Origin: Steroidobacter agaridevorans
GTDB taxonomy: Bacteria > Pseudomonadota > Gammaproteobacteria > Steroidobacterales > Steroidobacteraceae
Reading direction: 5' to 3'
Assembly (NCBI RefSeq): GCF_009932555.1
Contig: NZ_BLJO01000002.1
Span: 623,217 to 687,216 of the forward strand
Length of the DNA: 64,000 nucleotides
Position numbers and translations under genes: made by a program. Shown one piece after another: positions 1 through 9,849 of this stretch. Within the stretch, counting starts at the first letter, position 1. Each line of letters starts with the position of its first letter. The notes beneath the pieces are model-generated. The model had not been told where the DNA came from. It was given only the letters and a program-made list of their open reading frames with translations, and ran no database searches.

Positions 1-368
1 GGCACGGGGCGCTTCATCAGGCCCAGGGGGTCAATGTCTGCAACCAGGTGGCCGCGATTGGAATAAACCTGCACCAGCCGGGAGACCGCGCCCTGCTTGG
101 CGGCGGCGTCGCTCGAGACTGAGGCGGTTGCCGGCGCTGCTGCTGCCGGAGCGCCGATCGAGTAGGCGCGCTTGGCGAGGGCATCGCGAATCGGGCCGTG
201 CGCCACGTCGCTGGCGCCCCCCTTACCGAGTCCAGCGAAGTAGTCGCGCCATTTCGGCTCGACCGACGCTGGATCAGCGAGGAACTGTTCGTAGAGAGAT
301 TCGATGTAGGGGGCGTTGCCAGCCCCGAGAGGCGTAGAGTCGAGCAAAGCTCGCAAAGAGTCGCTCAT
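1..368 (-). CDS. sucA: 2-oxoglutarate dehydrogenase E1 component, N-terminal part (runs off window)
   Basis: Translating the minus strand from the ATG at 368 gives a protein starting MSDSLRALLDSTPLGAGNAP. It continues through YIESLYEQFLADPASVEPKW, the typical N-terminal helix of E1o that docks to the complex, and then HLVADIDPLGLMKRP, where the thiamine-diphosphate domain begins to approach. E1o decarboxylates 2-oxoglutarate in the TCA cycle as part of the SucAB-Lpd complex in the cytoplasm. An Ala-rich linker (about residues 75-90) separates the N-terminal helix from the core, as in other E1o proteins. Only about 122 residues of an expected 900-950 are in the window; the rest lies beyond position 1. 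Family assignment is secure; integrity of the whole gene cannot be judged. Confidence 0.95.
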   Translation of the reverse strand, partial: MSDSLRALLDSTPLGAGNAPYIESLYEQFLADPASVEPKWRDYFAGLGKGGASDVAHGPIRDALAKRAYSIGAPAAAAPATASVSSDAAAKQGAVSRLVQVYSNRGHLVADIDPLGLMKRPV

Positions 369-596
369 TGCGCTCGCAAGTTCCTGTTGGGACTATGGAA
401 GATGGGGCCCGCGTCGGCCGTATAGGGACATTTAGAGGGCCGGCATTGTAGCCGAACCACCCTGCGGTTGAGAAACGCAGTGTGATAAGTCGCGTGCTTA
501 GCGAGATCGATTTCACACCCTGACCCCGCCGACCGCTCGGGCAACGCCGTGTCCATCATGGTGCAATGATGGGGTCGGGGTTGCGCATTTCAGCGC

Positions 597-2069
597 TCAG
601 GCCGCGGAATTTCGCCGGGGCGGCAGCGGGAATTTGGCGACTTTCGCAGCCTCGACATCGCCCGTCGGCGAATTGCGACCCGTGGCGACGATGCGATCGG
701 CGCCCACCACCGTGGCCCCGGCTGGAATGTCGCGGGTCACGACGGCATTGGCGCCGATCGTGACGCCTTTGCCAATGCGAACGTCGCCCAGAATGCGTGC
801 CCCCGCGCCGATGGTTACGTCATCGCCGATCACGGGCGCAATGTTCGGATCGCCGCCGCGGCCGCCGATCATGACCTGCTGCATGATGGTCACGCGATGA
901 CCGATGACAGCCTGTCGGTGGAGCACGATGCCGTACGGATGCGGCATGTGGACGTCATCGGGCAGCCGGCAATGAATGTCGCTGTTGAAGAGCACGCGAA
1001 CCAGCTTGCTCAACACCGGCACGTGCCGGCGGCAGAAGAACAGCAGCACATCCGTCGAAGTCGGATTGTCTTTGCTGGTATCGGGTAAACCGAGGCGTCG
1101 AGCCGTGCGACGCACGAGTTGAGCGACGATGGCCCGCTCGGCTTCGGCGCTCAACTCATCGAGCGTCTGGCTGGCATCGAGCACAACCACGTCTTCACGA
1201 CGCCGCAGCACCTTGCGGTATTCGCTGCGCAATCGCGCGGCCTCCTCCTCCGCCACTTCACGCGTGCGGGTCTGCAAGACCTCGGAGGGCACATCGAACA
1301 CGAGCCACAGCTGCGGACGCGGAACCCAGGGCAACAGCCAGCGCGCCAGGCTTCTGAACCGATCGATCCGGTAGTAGCCGGGATCGACCAGGATGTCGTC
1401 GAAGTAGCGGTTCGAGACCACCATGGTCGAAGCCACGAGCTTCGGACGAATCCGCCACCAGTAGCCCAGCCAGTAGTCGGCCACGAACATCATGAGCTTG
1501 GCGATGGTTCCCAGGCGGCCGCGCGGCACTCGCGAATCTGGATTCACCGGCACAGGCCGCATCATGCGCGGCCGGATGTTGATGACATGAGCGGCTGAGA
1601 ACGGCGCCAGCGGCAGCGCGCCCAACTGCTCTACGACGTCGCTTCGTCCACTGCCGGGCGGTCCGAGGCACGCGATCAAGAGTCCCGACGGCTCACGCCA
1701 GCGTCGCAACTGCTCGCGCTTCCGTTGCCACCAACTGCCCTGCTTCGCCGCGTGCCGCTGCACACGCAACGACATGAAGTCCGGCCGCTGCCGCTCGTTG
1801 AGCCAACTGAACATGAAGAGCTCATCGCCGCCGTGGCACCAGTGATGGACCAGCTGCATGTCGTGACGACGACAAAATTCATTCAAGAGCGGCGGCAATA
1901 AAGGCAAAGTTTCCGCCGCCACCACCACCGTCGCGGTCAGCCGCACGCCCGAGCAATCGTCGTCGACGGGCTCATCCAGGACGACGTGCTCGACCTGCTC
2001 CGTTTGCAGATAACGAAGTAATGCGCCGAGGCGAGGCGCATCGGCCTCAATGCCTTTGGGCTCTGGCAT
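597..2069 (-). CDS. P-loop (thymidylate-kinase-like) domain fused to serine-acetyltransferase-like hexapeptide domain
   Basis: A 490-residue protein with three parts. Residues 1-125 are unassigned. Residues about 130-330 look like a thymidylate-kinase-type P-loop domain, with GPPGSGRSD at 136-144 and SNRYFDDILVDPGYYRID around 219-236 in place of the DR[YF] motif. Residues about 365-460 are a left-handed beta-helix with hexapeptide repeats (VIGDDVTIGAGARILGDVRI and following), closest to serine O-acetyltransferases. The Walker A lysine is replaced by arginine (R142), so kinase activity is doubtful. It lies 7 bases after a small ORF and 119 bases after a polyprenyl sugar-phosphate transferase, so I infer a role in exopolysaccharide synthesis, for example acetyl decoration. 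Domain reading is fairly firm; the substrate is unknown. Confidence 0.8.
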   Translation of the reverse strand: MPEPKGIEADAPRLGALLRYLQTEQVEHVVLDEPVDDDCSGVRLTATVVVAAETLPLLPPLLNEFCRRHDMQLVHHWCHGGDELFMFSWLNERQRPDFMSLRVQRHAAKQGSWWQRKREQLRRWREPSGLLIACLGPPGSGRSDVVEQLGALPLAPFSAAHVINIRPRMMRPVPVNPDSRVPRGRLGTIAKLMMFVADYWLGYWWRIRPKLVASTMVVSNRYFDDILVDPGYYRIDRFRSLARWLLPWVPRPQLWLVFDVPSEVLQTRTREVAEEEAARLRSEYRKVLRRREDVVVLDASQTLDELSAEAERAIVAQLVRRTARRLGLPDTSKDNPTSTDVLLFFCRRHVPVLSKLVRVLFNSDIHCRLPDDVHMPHPYGIVLHRQAVIGHRVTIMQQVMIGGRGGDPNIAPVIGDDVTIGAGARILGDVRIGKGVTIGANAVVTRDIPAGATVVGADRIVATGRNSPTGDVEAAKVAKFPLPPRRNSAA

Positions 2070-2075
2070 GGTCGA

Positions 2076-2177
2076 TCAGAACGGCAGATGAATCGAGCCG
2101 GTTTGCACTGCCTGCGCAGCCATCGCGACCACGCAGAACATCATGGCGATCCAGACGTGGAGTTGTGTTTTACGCAT
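2076..2177 (-). CDS. 33-residue signal-peptide-like ORF between two exopolysaccharide genes
   Basis: Reading minus from the ATG at 2177 gives a 33-residue peptide beginning MRKTQLHVWIAMMFCVVAMA and ending QAVQTGSIHLPF. It has a positively charged start, a hydrophobic core (about residues 8-20) and an AQA-type cleavage site, so it resembles a small exported peptide. An AAGGG purine stretch sits about 9 bases upstream of the ATG. It lies 11 bases after the stop of the glycosyltransferase and its stop is 6 bases before the start of the fusion protein, so it may also couple translation of the two genes. No family is recognised, and the ORF is short enough to have arisen by chance. Confidence 0.45.
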   Translation of the reverse strand: MRKTQLHVWIAMMFCVVAMAAQAVQTGSIHLPF

Positions 2178-2188
2178 GGCTCTACCCT

Positions 2189-3679
2189 TCAATATGCATT
2201 ACGGTCGCGCCACACCAGCGAGGCGGTCCGCAACAGAATGGTGAGGTCCAGTCCCAATGACCAATTCCGCAGATAGTCGAGGTCGTACTCGACCCGACGC
2301 TGCATCTTGTCGACCGTGTCGGTCTCCCCGCGCAGTCCGTTCACTTGCGCCCAACCCGTGATGCCGGGCCGGACTTTATGACGCAGCATGTAACCCTCGA
2401 TGACCCGGCGATACTCCTCGTTGTGAGCGACCGCATGCGGCCGCGGCCCCACCAGGCTCATCGAACCGAGGAATACATTGAAGAGCTGCGGCAGCTCATC
2501 CAATGAGGTGCGCCGGAGGAACGCGCCGAAGCGCGTCACACGCGGATCGTTGCGTTGAGCTTGCGTGACCGTGTCGCCGTCTTCGCACACCGTCATGCTT
2601 CGGAACTTATAAACATTGATGGCCTCGCCATACATGCCGTAGCGGCGCTGGCGGAACAGAATAGGGCCTGGCGAGCTCATGCGCACACCGACTGCAATTG
2701 CCAACAGCAGCGGCCACAACATCATCAACAGCAGCGACGAGAACACGATGTCGCTGGCGCGCTTGATCACGCCGTCGAGCCCTGCGAACGGGGTCTCGCA
2801 GACCGCGAGCATCGGAATGCCGTCGATGTCGCAAACGCGCGCCTGGATCAGATCGAACATGAAGATGTCGGGCACGAAGTACACGGACGCGGTCGTGTCC
2901 TTCAACTCCTCGAGCAGCTTGTTGACGCGCTCATCGGCGCGCATCGGCAGACAGATATAAATGTTGCTGACGGCGTTGATGCGCACGTAATTGACGATGT
3001 CGGACATGCCGCCCAGCAATTGTTCCTGCGGCATGTCGGGCAGGCGGGCGGTATCGCGATCGTCGAAGAAGCCTTTGAACAGACCCAGATGCGGATGCGC
3101 CATCAAACGCCGGGCCAGACGCGAGCCAGCCTCATTCGCGCCGATGATGACGTGACTCTGCTGAATCTTGCCGCGCAGGGCGGAAAATGCGGCGTAGCGA
3201 CGCAAGCATGCTTCGGCCACGACGACTGCAAACGGAGTAATCGCGAACCAGGTAAGAATTACCCGTCGCGAAAATGTCTCAGTGACCTTGAACGCAAACG
3301 CCATCAATAACAGCGCGGCGGAGACCAGCAGCCACTCGGCGAAAATACGGTGCTGGAGCAGATTGGTGAGGCCATTGCGAACCGAACAATCCATCACCGG
3401 CTCGCTCACCACTTGCGAGGCGATCAGGAACGCGAGCGCCGCCAGCGCGAAATAGGAAGGCGTCAGTTCCTGTGCGAACAGAAATGCACAGAACATCAGG
3501 GTCAGCACGATGACCGATGGGTTCAGTACGTGTCTGAGCAGAGCGACAGTGGGCGGCTCCGACGTGCCGCGATGAACGCGCTGACTGCGACGACGGCTCG
3601 CTGCGACATTATCGAAAGCATGCGCAGCGGAGCCGCGCGAATCAGCGCGGGTGTTCTCTGCTTGCGGTGCTTCGCGCAT
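2189..3679 (-). CDS. Undecaprenyl-phosphate sugar phosphotransferase (exopolysaccharide initiation)
   Basis: A 496-residue polyprenyl glycosylphosphotransferase of the WcaJ/EpsB type. It transfers a hexose-1-phosphate from a nucleotide sugar to undecaprenyl phosphate at the inner membrane, the first step of exopolysaccharide repeat synthesis. Four hydrophobic segments occupy about residues 50-150, a Rossmann-like CoA_binding_3 domain ([15 protein letters not shown]) about 170-280, and the bacterial sugar-transferase domain runs from [20 protein letters not shown] to the end. Family hallmarks are all present: [40 protein letters not shown] and [17 protein letters not shown]. It leads a three-gene minus-strand unit with the small ORF and the fusion protein. 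No flippase or polymerase gene lies in the window. Which sugar it uses cannot be told. Confidence 0.9.
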   Translation of the reverse strand: MREAPQAENTRADSRGSAAHAFDNVAASRRRSQRVHRGTSEPPTVALLRHVLNPSVIVLTLMFCAFLFAQELTPSYFALAALAFLIASQVVSEPVMDCSVRNGLTNLLQHRIFAEWLLVSAALLLMAFAFKVTETFSRRVILTWFAITPFAVVVAEACLRRYAAFSALRGKIQQSHVIIGANEAGSRLARRLMAHPHLGLFKGFFDDRDTARLPDMPQEQLLGGMSDIVNYVRINAVSNIYICLPMRADERVNKLLEELKDTTASVYFVPDIFMFDLIQARVCDIDGIPMLAVCETPFAGLDGVIKRASDIVFSSLLLMMLWPLLLAIAVGVRMSSPGPILFRQRRYGMYGEAINVYKFRSMTVCEDGDTVTQAQRNDPRVTRFGAFLRRTSLDELPQLFNVFLGSMSLVGPRPHAVAHNEEYRRVIEGYMLRHKVRPGITGWAQVNGLRGETDTVDKMQRRVEYDLDYLRNWSLGLDLTILLRTASLVWRDRNAY

Positions 3680-3711
3680 GATTCGCTGATTGATACAAAA
3701 TTACCACGGCT

Positions 3712-3725
3712 GCCAGTTAACTGGC
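3712..3725. promoter_or_regulatory. Perfect 14-bp palindrome upstream of exopolysaccharide genes
   Basis: GCCAGTTAACTGGC is a perfect palindrome ending 33 bases before the start codon of the sugar phosphotransferase on the minus strand. Its place in the likely promoter or leader suggests an operator for a dimeric regulator. No regulator is identified, and a 14-bp palindrome can occur by chance. Confidence 0.35.
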
Positions 3726-3813
3726 CTTGCACCATAAAAGTTCCAGCTTGCATTGGGCGTCGGCTTGCAACTACGTCTGAAGTCAATGACACCTTGGTGA
3801 CATAGCCAACAGC

Positions 3814-3846
3814 AAAAAAAAAGGCGCGCACCTTGCGATGCACGCC
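3814..3846 (-). terminator. Intrinsic terminator after the iclR gene
   Basis: On the minus strand an 8-bp stem (GGCGTGCA with TGCGCGCC, one mismatch, 8-base loop) is followed directly by nine Ts. It starts about 40 bases after the stop codon of the IclR gene, which is exactly where a Rho-independent terminator is expected. It separates the acyl-CoA unit from the exopolysaccharide unit. Confidence 0.8.
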
Positions 3847-3886
3847 GTTCTTTTCGAGCGGATTGCGGAGTTATTTCAGGCGCGCG

Positions 3887-4744
3887 TCAGGAACGGGCCT
3901 GTCCCAACCCCTCTTCGATCCGGCGCACCAGCTCCACCAGCCGCGGCCGCACGTCGTTGAGCAAATATTCCTGCGACACCTTGAAGGCCGGGGCGCCGCA
4001 GTTGATGCTCATCGGCGGCAAGCCATTGCCCGGCCGGAAGCCCACCGCGATGCCGTTCACATCCGGCTGCCAGTCGCCGAACGAGGCGCACACCCCCAGA
4101 TCCGAATACATGGCGAGCGCCTTGTCGATGCCCAGCTTCAAGCCCGGCCACGCCAGGTGATCCAACTCTTTCAATTGATCGAGCAGATCGGCGCGCTCGG
4201 TGTCGCTGCAAACGGCGAGATAGGCGCGACCGATGGCGGCCGTCGCCAGCGGCAGACGCATGCCCACTTCCATATTCAATGAGAGCACCGCGTTGCCCTT
4301 GCAGACTTCGACGCACACCATGCTGAGCCGCTGCCGCGCGCCCAGCGCCACCGAGGTGCCGGTCGCATCCGCCAGTTCCTGCATCAGCGGACGGGCCAGA
4401 TCGCGCACTTCGAAGCGGCCGAGCACCGCGCTGCCGAGCGCCAGCGTCGCCGTGCCCAGGCGATATTTGCCCGACTCCTTCACGTAGTGCAGATAGCCGA
4501 GCTTGGTGAGCGTGTAGGTCAGACGGGACACGGTCGACTTGGGCAGCCGGCAGCGCTCGGAAATATCCTGATTGCCCAGCAACCGGCTGCCGCTGCGGAA
4601 GCACGACAGCACGTCCAGGCCGCGCGACAACGCGGTGACGAAATGCCGGTCCTGCTTGCCCACGTGGGGTTTCGGTGCAGCCGCCGCGTGCGCCGCTCCG
4701 CTGGTCTCGATCATGCGAGTCGTTTCTGATGCTCTGGTCGCCAT
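3887..4744 (-). CDS. IclR-family transcriptional regulator
   Basis: A 285-residue IclR-type regulator. The N-terminal winged helix-turn-helix starts near FVTALSRGLDVLSCF and includes DISERCRLPKSTVSRLTYTL as recognition region. The C-terminal effector domain includes LATAAIGRAYLA, GVCASFGDWQPDVNGIAV and a conserved late cysteine region. The start at 4744 is chosen because AAGGCGGGA lies just upstream; a longer frame to 4855 would run into the ligase gene. The start is 22 bases after the ligase stop, so the two are probably one operon. IclR proteins commonly control aromatic or acyl-CoA catabolism, so the likely target is the divergent ligase/dehydrogenase region; the effector is unknown. Confidence 0.9.
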   Translation of the reverse strand: MATRASETTRMIETSGAAHAAAAPKPHVGKQDRHFVTALSRGLDVLSCFRSGSRLLGNQDISERCRLPKSTVSRLTYTLTKLGYLHYVKESGKYRLGTATLALGSAVLGRFEVRDLARPLMQELADATGTSVALGARQRLSMVCVEVCKGNAVLSLNMEVGMRLPLATAAIGRAYLAVCSDTERADLLDQLKELDHLAWPGLKLGIDKALAMYSDLGVCASFGDWQPDVNGIAVGFRPGNGLPPMSINCGAPAFKVSQEYLLNDVRPRLVELVRRIEEGLGQARS

Positions 4745-4766
4745 AATGTTTCCCGCCTTGTATTGG

Positions 4767-6434
4767 TCAAGCCTGCGCCGCGCGCGCCATCTCAGCTTCC
4801 TGCAATTGACGCCACTGTACTTTGCCGGTCGCCGACTTCGGCAACGCCTCGACAAATTCGACGATCCTCGGATGTTTGTAAGTCGCCATGTTCTGGCGCG
4901 TCCACTCGATGATCTCCGCTTCGCTCACTTTGCCTTTGTGAGTCGCCCGCAGCACCACGACGGCTTTCACCGTCTCGCCCCGATGCGCATCTTTGGCGCC
5001 GATCACGCAGGCCTCCTGGATGGCCGGATGTTTGTACATCTGCGCCTCGATCTCCGCCGGCCACACTTTGAAGCCGGAACAGTTGATCATCCGCTTGAGC
5101 CGGTCGACCAGGAAGAAATAACCGTCCTCATCGACGTAGCCCAGATCGCCGGTCCGGAAGAACTTCTTGCCGTCGAGGGCGACGAACGCCGCCTCGGTGG
5201 CTGCGGGATTGCGCCAGTAACCCTGGAAGATCTGCGGCCCGTTCGTGACGATCTCGCCCACCGTTCCCTGCGGCACTTCCTGCAGCGTGTCCGGATCGAT
5301 GACGCGCGAGTCGGTATTGAAGATGGGAACGCCCAAGCACTGACGCTTCGGCCGGTCCGGCGGATTCACGTGGGTCGGCGCGATGGTCTCGGTCAGCCCG
5401 TAGCCTTCGATGTACGGCGAGCCGACCAGCTGTTGCAAACGTTCGCCCACGGCCGCCGGCATGGCCGCGCCGCCGCCGGACACGCGGACCAGCGACGACA
5501 GGTCATATTGATCGAGCTTCGGGTTGGCGAGGAAATCGATCACCATGGTGGCGATCGCGGTCCACGACATCAGCTTGTAGCGCTGGATCAACTCGGCCGC
5601 GACCTCGCGATCCCAACGACACATCAGCACGATGGTGCCGCCATAGAACATCGGCGCGTTCATGCCACCCTGCATGCTGGTGACATGGAAGAACGGCAGC
5701 ACGACCAGCTGGCTGGTGTCGGAGTTGCCGCCGAACCAGAACGCATTCGTGAGCAGCGTGTGCATCACATTGCGATGAGTGAGCATGCAGCCCTTCGGCC
5801 GGCCGGTCGTGCCCGAGCTGTACGGAATCACGCAAAGATCGTCGGGCCCGACGGTGAGCGGCCCCGGCGTGCGCTTCGCCGCCAGCGCATCGACCCACAA
5901 CGTCACGCCTTCATCCTCGATCGGCTGTCTCGGCGCGCTCACAACCTCTGGCATGCGCAGGTCCGTCGTCGGTTTGATGTAATCGCTGTACGCCGCGACG
6001 ATCGCGCGATCGAGCTTGCCGAGCAGCGGCTGCAGCTGCGGATAAACCTCTTGCGCCACGAGGGCGACTTTCGCGCCGCTGTCGTGGAGATAGTGCTCGA
6101 GCTCGGCGGTGACGCTCATCGGGTTCACCGGCACGACGATGGCGTTAGCTCGCAGGACGCCGTAGTAAGCAAGGATGAACTGCGGACTGTTCTGCATCAC
6201 CAGCAGCACGCGATCGCCCGCTTTGACGCCGCAATCCTGCTGGAGAAATCCCGCCAGACGCTCCGCCTGATCCTTGAACTGCCCGTAGGAGAGCGGCGCT
6301 TCGAAAAAGATCAGGTACGGCTTGTCGGGATACCGGGCCGCGGAAACCTCCACGTTGTAAAACAGGTTGGTCGCCGGCGATGTGATATTGCGTGGCAGGC
6401 CGACAGGCCAAAAATCGAAATGCTTTTGGGACAT
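4767..6434 (-). CDS. AMP-forming acyl-CoA synthetase/ligase
   Basis: A 555-residue ANL-superfamily enzyme that activates a carboxylic acid with ATP to an acyl-adenylate and then a CoA thioester. The P-loop-like motif YSSGTTGRPKGCMLTHRN, the GYGLTE motif, the RTGDLGYVDEDGYFFLVDR hinge region and the C-terminal PKSATGKVQWRQL with the adenylation lysine are all intact. The start at 6434 (MSQKHFDFWPVGLP) follows a GGGGAGC ribosome-binding site. It is cotranscribed with the IclR gene and divergent from two acyl-CoA dehydrogenases, so it probably supplies their substrate. Medium/long-chain fatty acids or a steroid side chain are both reasonable substrates; sequence alone does not decide. Confidence 0.9.
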   Translation of the reverse strand: MSQKHFDFWPVGLPRNITSPATNLFYNVEVSAARYPDKPYLIFFEAPLSYGQFKDQAERLAGFLQQDCGVKAGDRVLLVMQNSPQFILAYYGVLRANAIVVPVNPMSVTAELEHYLHDSGAKVALVAQEVYPQLQPLLGKLDRAIVAAYSDYIKPTTDLRMPEVVSAPRQPIEDEGVTLWVDALAAKRTPGPLTVGPDDLCVIPYSSGTTGRPKGCMLTHRNVMHTLLTNAFWFGGNSDTSQLVVLPFFHVTSMQGGMNAPMFYGGTIVLMCRWDREVAAELIQRYKLMSWTAIATMVIDFLANPKLDQYDLSSLVRVSGGGAAMPAAVGERLQQLVGSPYIEGYGLTETIAPTHVNPPDRPKRQCLGVPIFNTDSRVIDPDTLQEVPQGTVGEIVTNGPQIFQGYWRNPAATEAAFVALDGKKFFRTGDLGYVDEDGYFFLVDRLKRMINCSGFKVWPAEIEAQMYKHPAIQEACVIGAKDAHRGETVKAVVVLRATHKGKVSEAEIIEWTRQNMATYKHPRIVEFVEALPKSATGKVQWRQLQEAEMARAAQA

Positions 6435-6814
6435 GCTCCCCGTTCCCCCACTGGTCCTTGCAACGCCAGCCGCGGCCCCTGCGTCGCGAAGCTTTGGCCA
6501 AGCTTCGTGCCGCAAGGCGATCCGGCACCCCTCGTCAATTGGTCTCGGCGCCCGTCGTTATTCCACAATGCGGGCGACCGTTCTGCCCAAAAATTATCAC
6601 ATCTCGCAGTGCGCAACCAAGCCACCCGTCCGTGAAGGTATGTGAGCATATATGGCTCCGCAAGGGTTCCCCGGCGGAATGTCTGGACTGACAGCGTGAG
6701 ACCGGGAAAGCTGCGACCGAGTCGGGCGCGGTTGCGAATAGAAAGGTCGAGCCCCTATCATCTCGGTCTGCATCGAGAATTATTGTTCTGCACAGCAGCC
6801 ACAGCAGGTCTCCA
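6435..6814. other. Divergent intergenic region between CoA ligase and acyl-CoA dehydrogenases
   Basis: This 380-base stretch holds no convincing gene. It must contain the promoters of both divergent units. The one clear element is the inverted repeat at 6487-6507. AT-rich patches near 6585-6600 and 6643-6655 could hold promoter -10 elements, but I cannot assign them firmly. Confidence 0.5.
6487..6507. promoter_or_regulatory. Inverted repeat, candidate IclR operator
   Basis: CGAAGCTT and AAGCTTCG form perfect 8-bp arms around a 5-base centre (TGGCC). The repeat lies 53 bases upstream of the ligase start and about 310 bases upstream of the first dehydrogenase. Its place in a divergent control region next to an IclR gene makes it a candidate operator; binding is inferred only from position and symmetry. 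Confidence 0.4.
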
Positions 6815-8014
<1,200 letters not shown>

Positions 8015-8028
8015 GAACGAGCTATCTC

Positions 8029-9168
8029 ATGGATTTCAATTTCAGCGATGAACAGCAGCTGCTGGCCGACACCGTCCAGCGTTTCGTGCGCGACAACTAT
8101 TCGTTCGAGGCCCGGCGCGCCATCCTGCAAGGCAAGGGGGGCTGGAGCCGCGACATGTGGCAGGAGATCGCCGGCCTCGGTCTGACCGCGATCAACGTTC
8201 CCGAAGAGCATGGCGGCCTGGGCAACGGCCCCGTGGAAACGATGCTGGTGATGAATGCGCTCGGCGAGGGCCTGGTGGTCGAGCCATTCCTCGCCGCCGC
8301 CGTGATCGCGCCCGTGTTTCTGACTCGGATTGGCGATAAAGCCGCGGCCGAACAATTGCTCCCGAACATCGCCTCGGGTGAGCGCATAGTGATCCTCGCG
8401 CATCAAGAGCCGCAGACTCGCGGTGAGATCGATCACGTAGCGACGCGTGCGGAGAAGTCTTCCGGCGGCTACGTCCTCGATGGCCTCAAGAACGTGATCA
8501 TCGGCGGCGGCGCTGCCGACGAATTACTCATCAGCGCACGCACCAGCGGCCGCACGGGCGACACCGATGGCATCAGCGTTTTTCGCGTCGATCCGAAGGC
8601 TGCCGGCGTCACCCTCAAGGACTACGGCACCATCGACGGCCTGCGCGCCGCCGACATCGAGCTGAAGAAAGTGACCGTGCCCGCCTCCGCGCTCGTGGGT
8701 GCTGAAGGCAAGGCATTCGCCGCGATCGAAGCGGCTTACGATCACGCCTTGAGCGCGCTGTGCGCCGAAGCCGTCGGCATCATGAAGGCGGTGAATGCCA
8801 CGACGCTCGACTACACCAAGAATCGCAAGCAGTTCGGCCAGCCGATCGCGAAATTCCAGGTGCTGCAGCATCGAATGGCCGACATGTTCCTGCACAGCGA
8901 GCAGGCCAAATCGATGAGCTATCTCGCGGCGATCAAATGCGTCGATCCGGAGGCCGGCGAGCGTCGCCGCGCCTTGTCGGCGGCCAAAGTGATCGTCGGC
9001 CAGGCCGGCCGCTTCGTCGGCCAGCAGGCCGTGCAACTCCATGGCGGCATGGGCATGACCGAGGAACTGATGGTCAGTCATTACTTCAAGCGTTTGACGG
9101 CCATCGAGCTGACGCTGGGCGATGCTGACTTCCACACTCAGCAATTCATCGCGACCGGCGCCAATTGA
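8029..9168 (+). CDS. Acyl-CoA dehydrogenase, probable catalytic partner subunit
   Basis: A 379-residue acyl-CoA dehydrogenase. The N-terminal helical domain begins MDFNFSDEQQLLADTV, a middle beta domain covers about 120-225, and the C-terminal domain has RKQFGQPIAKFQVLQHRMAD and LHGGMGMTEE, the FAD-binding signature. E247 in ALCAEAVG sits where isovaleryl-CoA-type enzymes carry the catalytic base. The middle domain is shorter and less conserved than in the upstream gene (AHQEPQTRGE in place of the usual EPxAGSD), as is common for one partner of heteromeric pairs. It follows the first dehydrogenase by 14 bases in an operon. The pairing is inference from family knowledge. Confidence 0.88.
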   Translation: MDFNFSDEQQLLADTVQRFVRDNYSFEARRAILQGKGGWSRDMWQEIAGLGLTAINVPEEHGGLGNGPVETMLVMNALGEGLVVEPFLAAAVIAPVFLTRIGDKAAAEQLLPNIASGERIVILAHQEPQTRGEIDHVATRAEKSSGGYVLDGLKNVIIGGGAADELLISARTSGRTGDTDGISVFRVDPKAAGVTLKDYGTIDGLRAADIELKKVTVPASALVGAEGKAFAAIEAAYDHALSALCAEAVGIMKAVNATTLDYTKNRKQFGQPIAKFQVLQHRMADMFLHSEQAKSMSYLAAIKCVDPEAGERRRALSAAKVIVGQAGRFVGQQAVQLHGGMGMTEELMVSHYFKRLTAIELTLGDADFHTQQFIATGAN

Positions 9169-9178
9169 GCAGCGCTTC

Positions 9179-9208
9179 GGAGCGGGTGGCGCTGCTGTCG
9201 CCCGCTCC
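9179..9208. terminator. Hairpin between convergent genes
   Basis: GGAGCGGG (9179-9186) and CCCGCTCC (9201-9208) form a perfect 8-bp stem just after the second dehydrogenase stop and touching the stop of the convergent DUF6134 gene. There is only a weak T-rich tail on the plus side, so it is a possible bidirectional terminator. Confidence 0.4.
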
Positions 9209-9849
9209 TACTTCAACTTATAAATGAGCTTCTGGCCGCGTTCGGTCTTCGATTCGAGCGCCAGCCACTCCTGCTGCTCCGAATACCACAGATCGATCGA
9301 GAGCTTCTCGCTGCGTAGCTCGTAGCGGCGCGCCGGCGTCTTCACGCCGCGCACGACGATGGAGTCCGCACCCGCGTCGGTGATCTTCACCTTCACGTGC
9401 TCGCCGTCCTGTGAGTTGAGCAACTGCGTCTGCTGCAGCATCGCCGGATTCCAGTACGCAAACGTGAGCACGCACTCGCCCAAACGCTGCGTGCCTTCGA
9501 GGGTCTGCACGATCGTCGCACCCTCACGCCGCTGCACGTCGACGCGATGTTTCTCGCCGTTGTCATCCGTGGTGGAAGACAGCTTGCTCAAGCAGTCGCC
9601 CTGCCAGTGCTCGACGTCGCGATGATCGTAGGTGTACGCGGTCACGAACAGCAGTTTGACCTTCATGCGCGCGTCGCTGATCAGCTCGCGCTCGCCGTTG
9701 CGATCAATCAGATCGAAGCGATGCGTGCCGATCTCTTTTTCATCGAGGAACACGCGAAAGTCCCAGGTGTGATTGGCCAGCGCCGGCCAGGGCGCTATTA
9801 AAAGTGCCGCGAGCAGGCCGCGGCCGAGAATCTTGCCCATCCAGTGCAT
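9208..9849 (-). CDS. DUF6134 family exported protein
   Basis: A protein of about 213 residues with a signal peptide (MGKILGRGLLAALLIAPWPALA, then NHTWDF). The mature part matches the DUF6134 pattern: WDFRVFLDEKEIGTHRFDLI, DARMKVKLLFVTAYTYDH, WQGDCLSKLSSTTDDNG and GECVLTFAYWNP. These proteins are short, periplasmic, beta-rich and of unknown function, and often sit near lipid or acyl-CoA genes. The start at 9849 is chosen for a GAGTGA purine run upstream; 9840 is equally possible. It converges on the acyl-CoA dehydrogenase pair. Confidence 0.8.
   Translation of the reverse strand: MHWMGKILGRGLLAALLIAPWPALANHTWDFRVFLDEKEIGTHRFDLIDRNGERELISDARMKVKLLFVTAYTYDHRDVEHWQGDCLSKLSSTTDDNGEKHRVDVQRREGATIVQTLEGTQRLGECVLTFAYWNPAMLQQTQLLNSQDGEHVKVKITDAGADSIVVRGVKTPARRYELRSEKLSIDLWYSEQQEWLALESKTERGQKLIYKLK

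Noticed and set aside
4572..6635. Long plus-strand open frame opposite the CoA ligase
   Set aside because: It is Arg/His-rich antisense of a clear ANL enzyme, a normal by-product of high GC, and has no domain or ribosome site.
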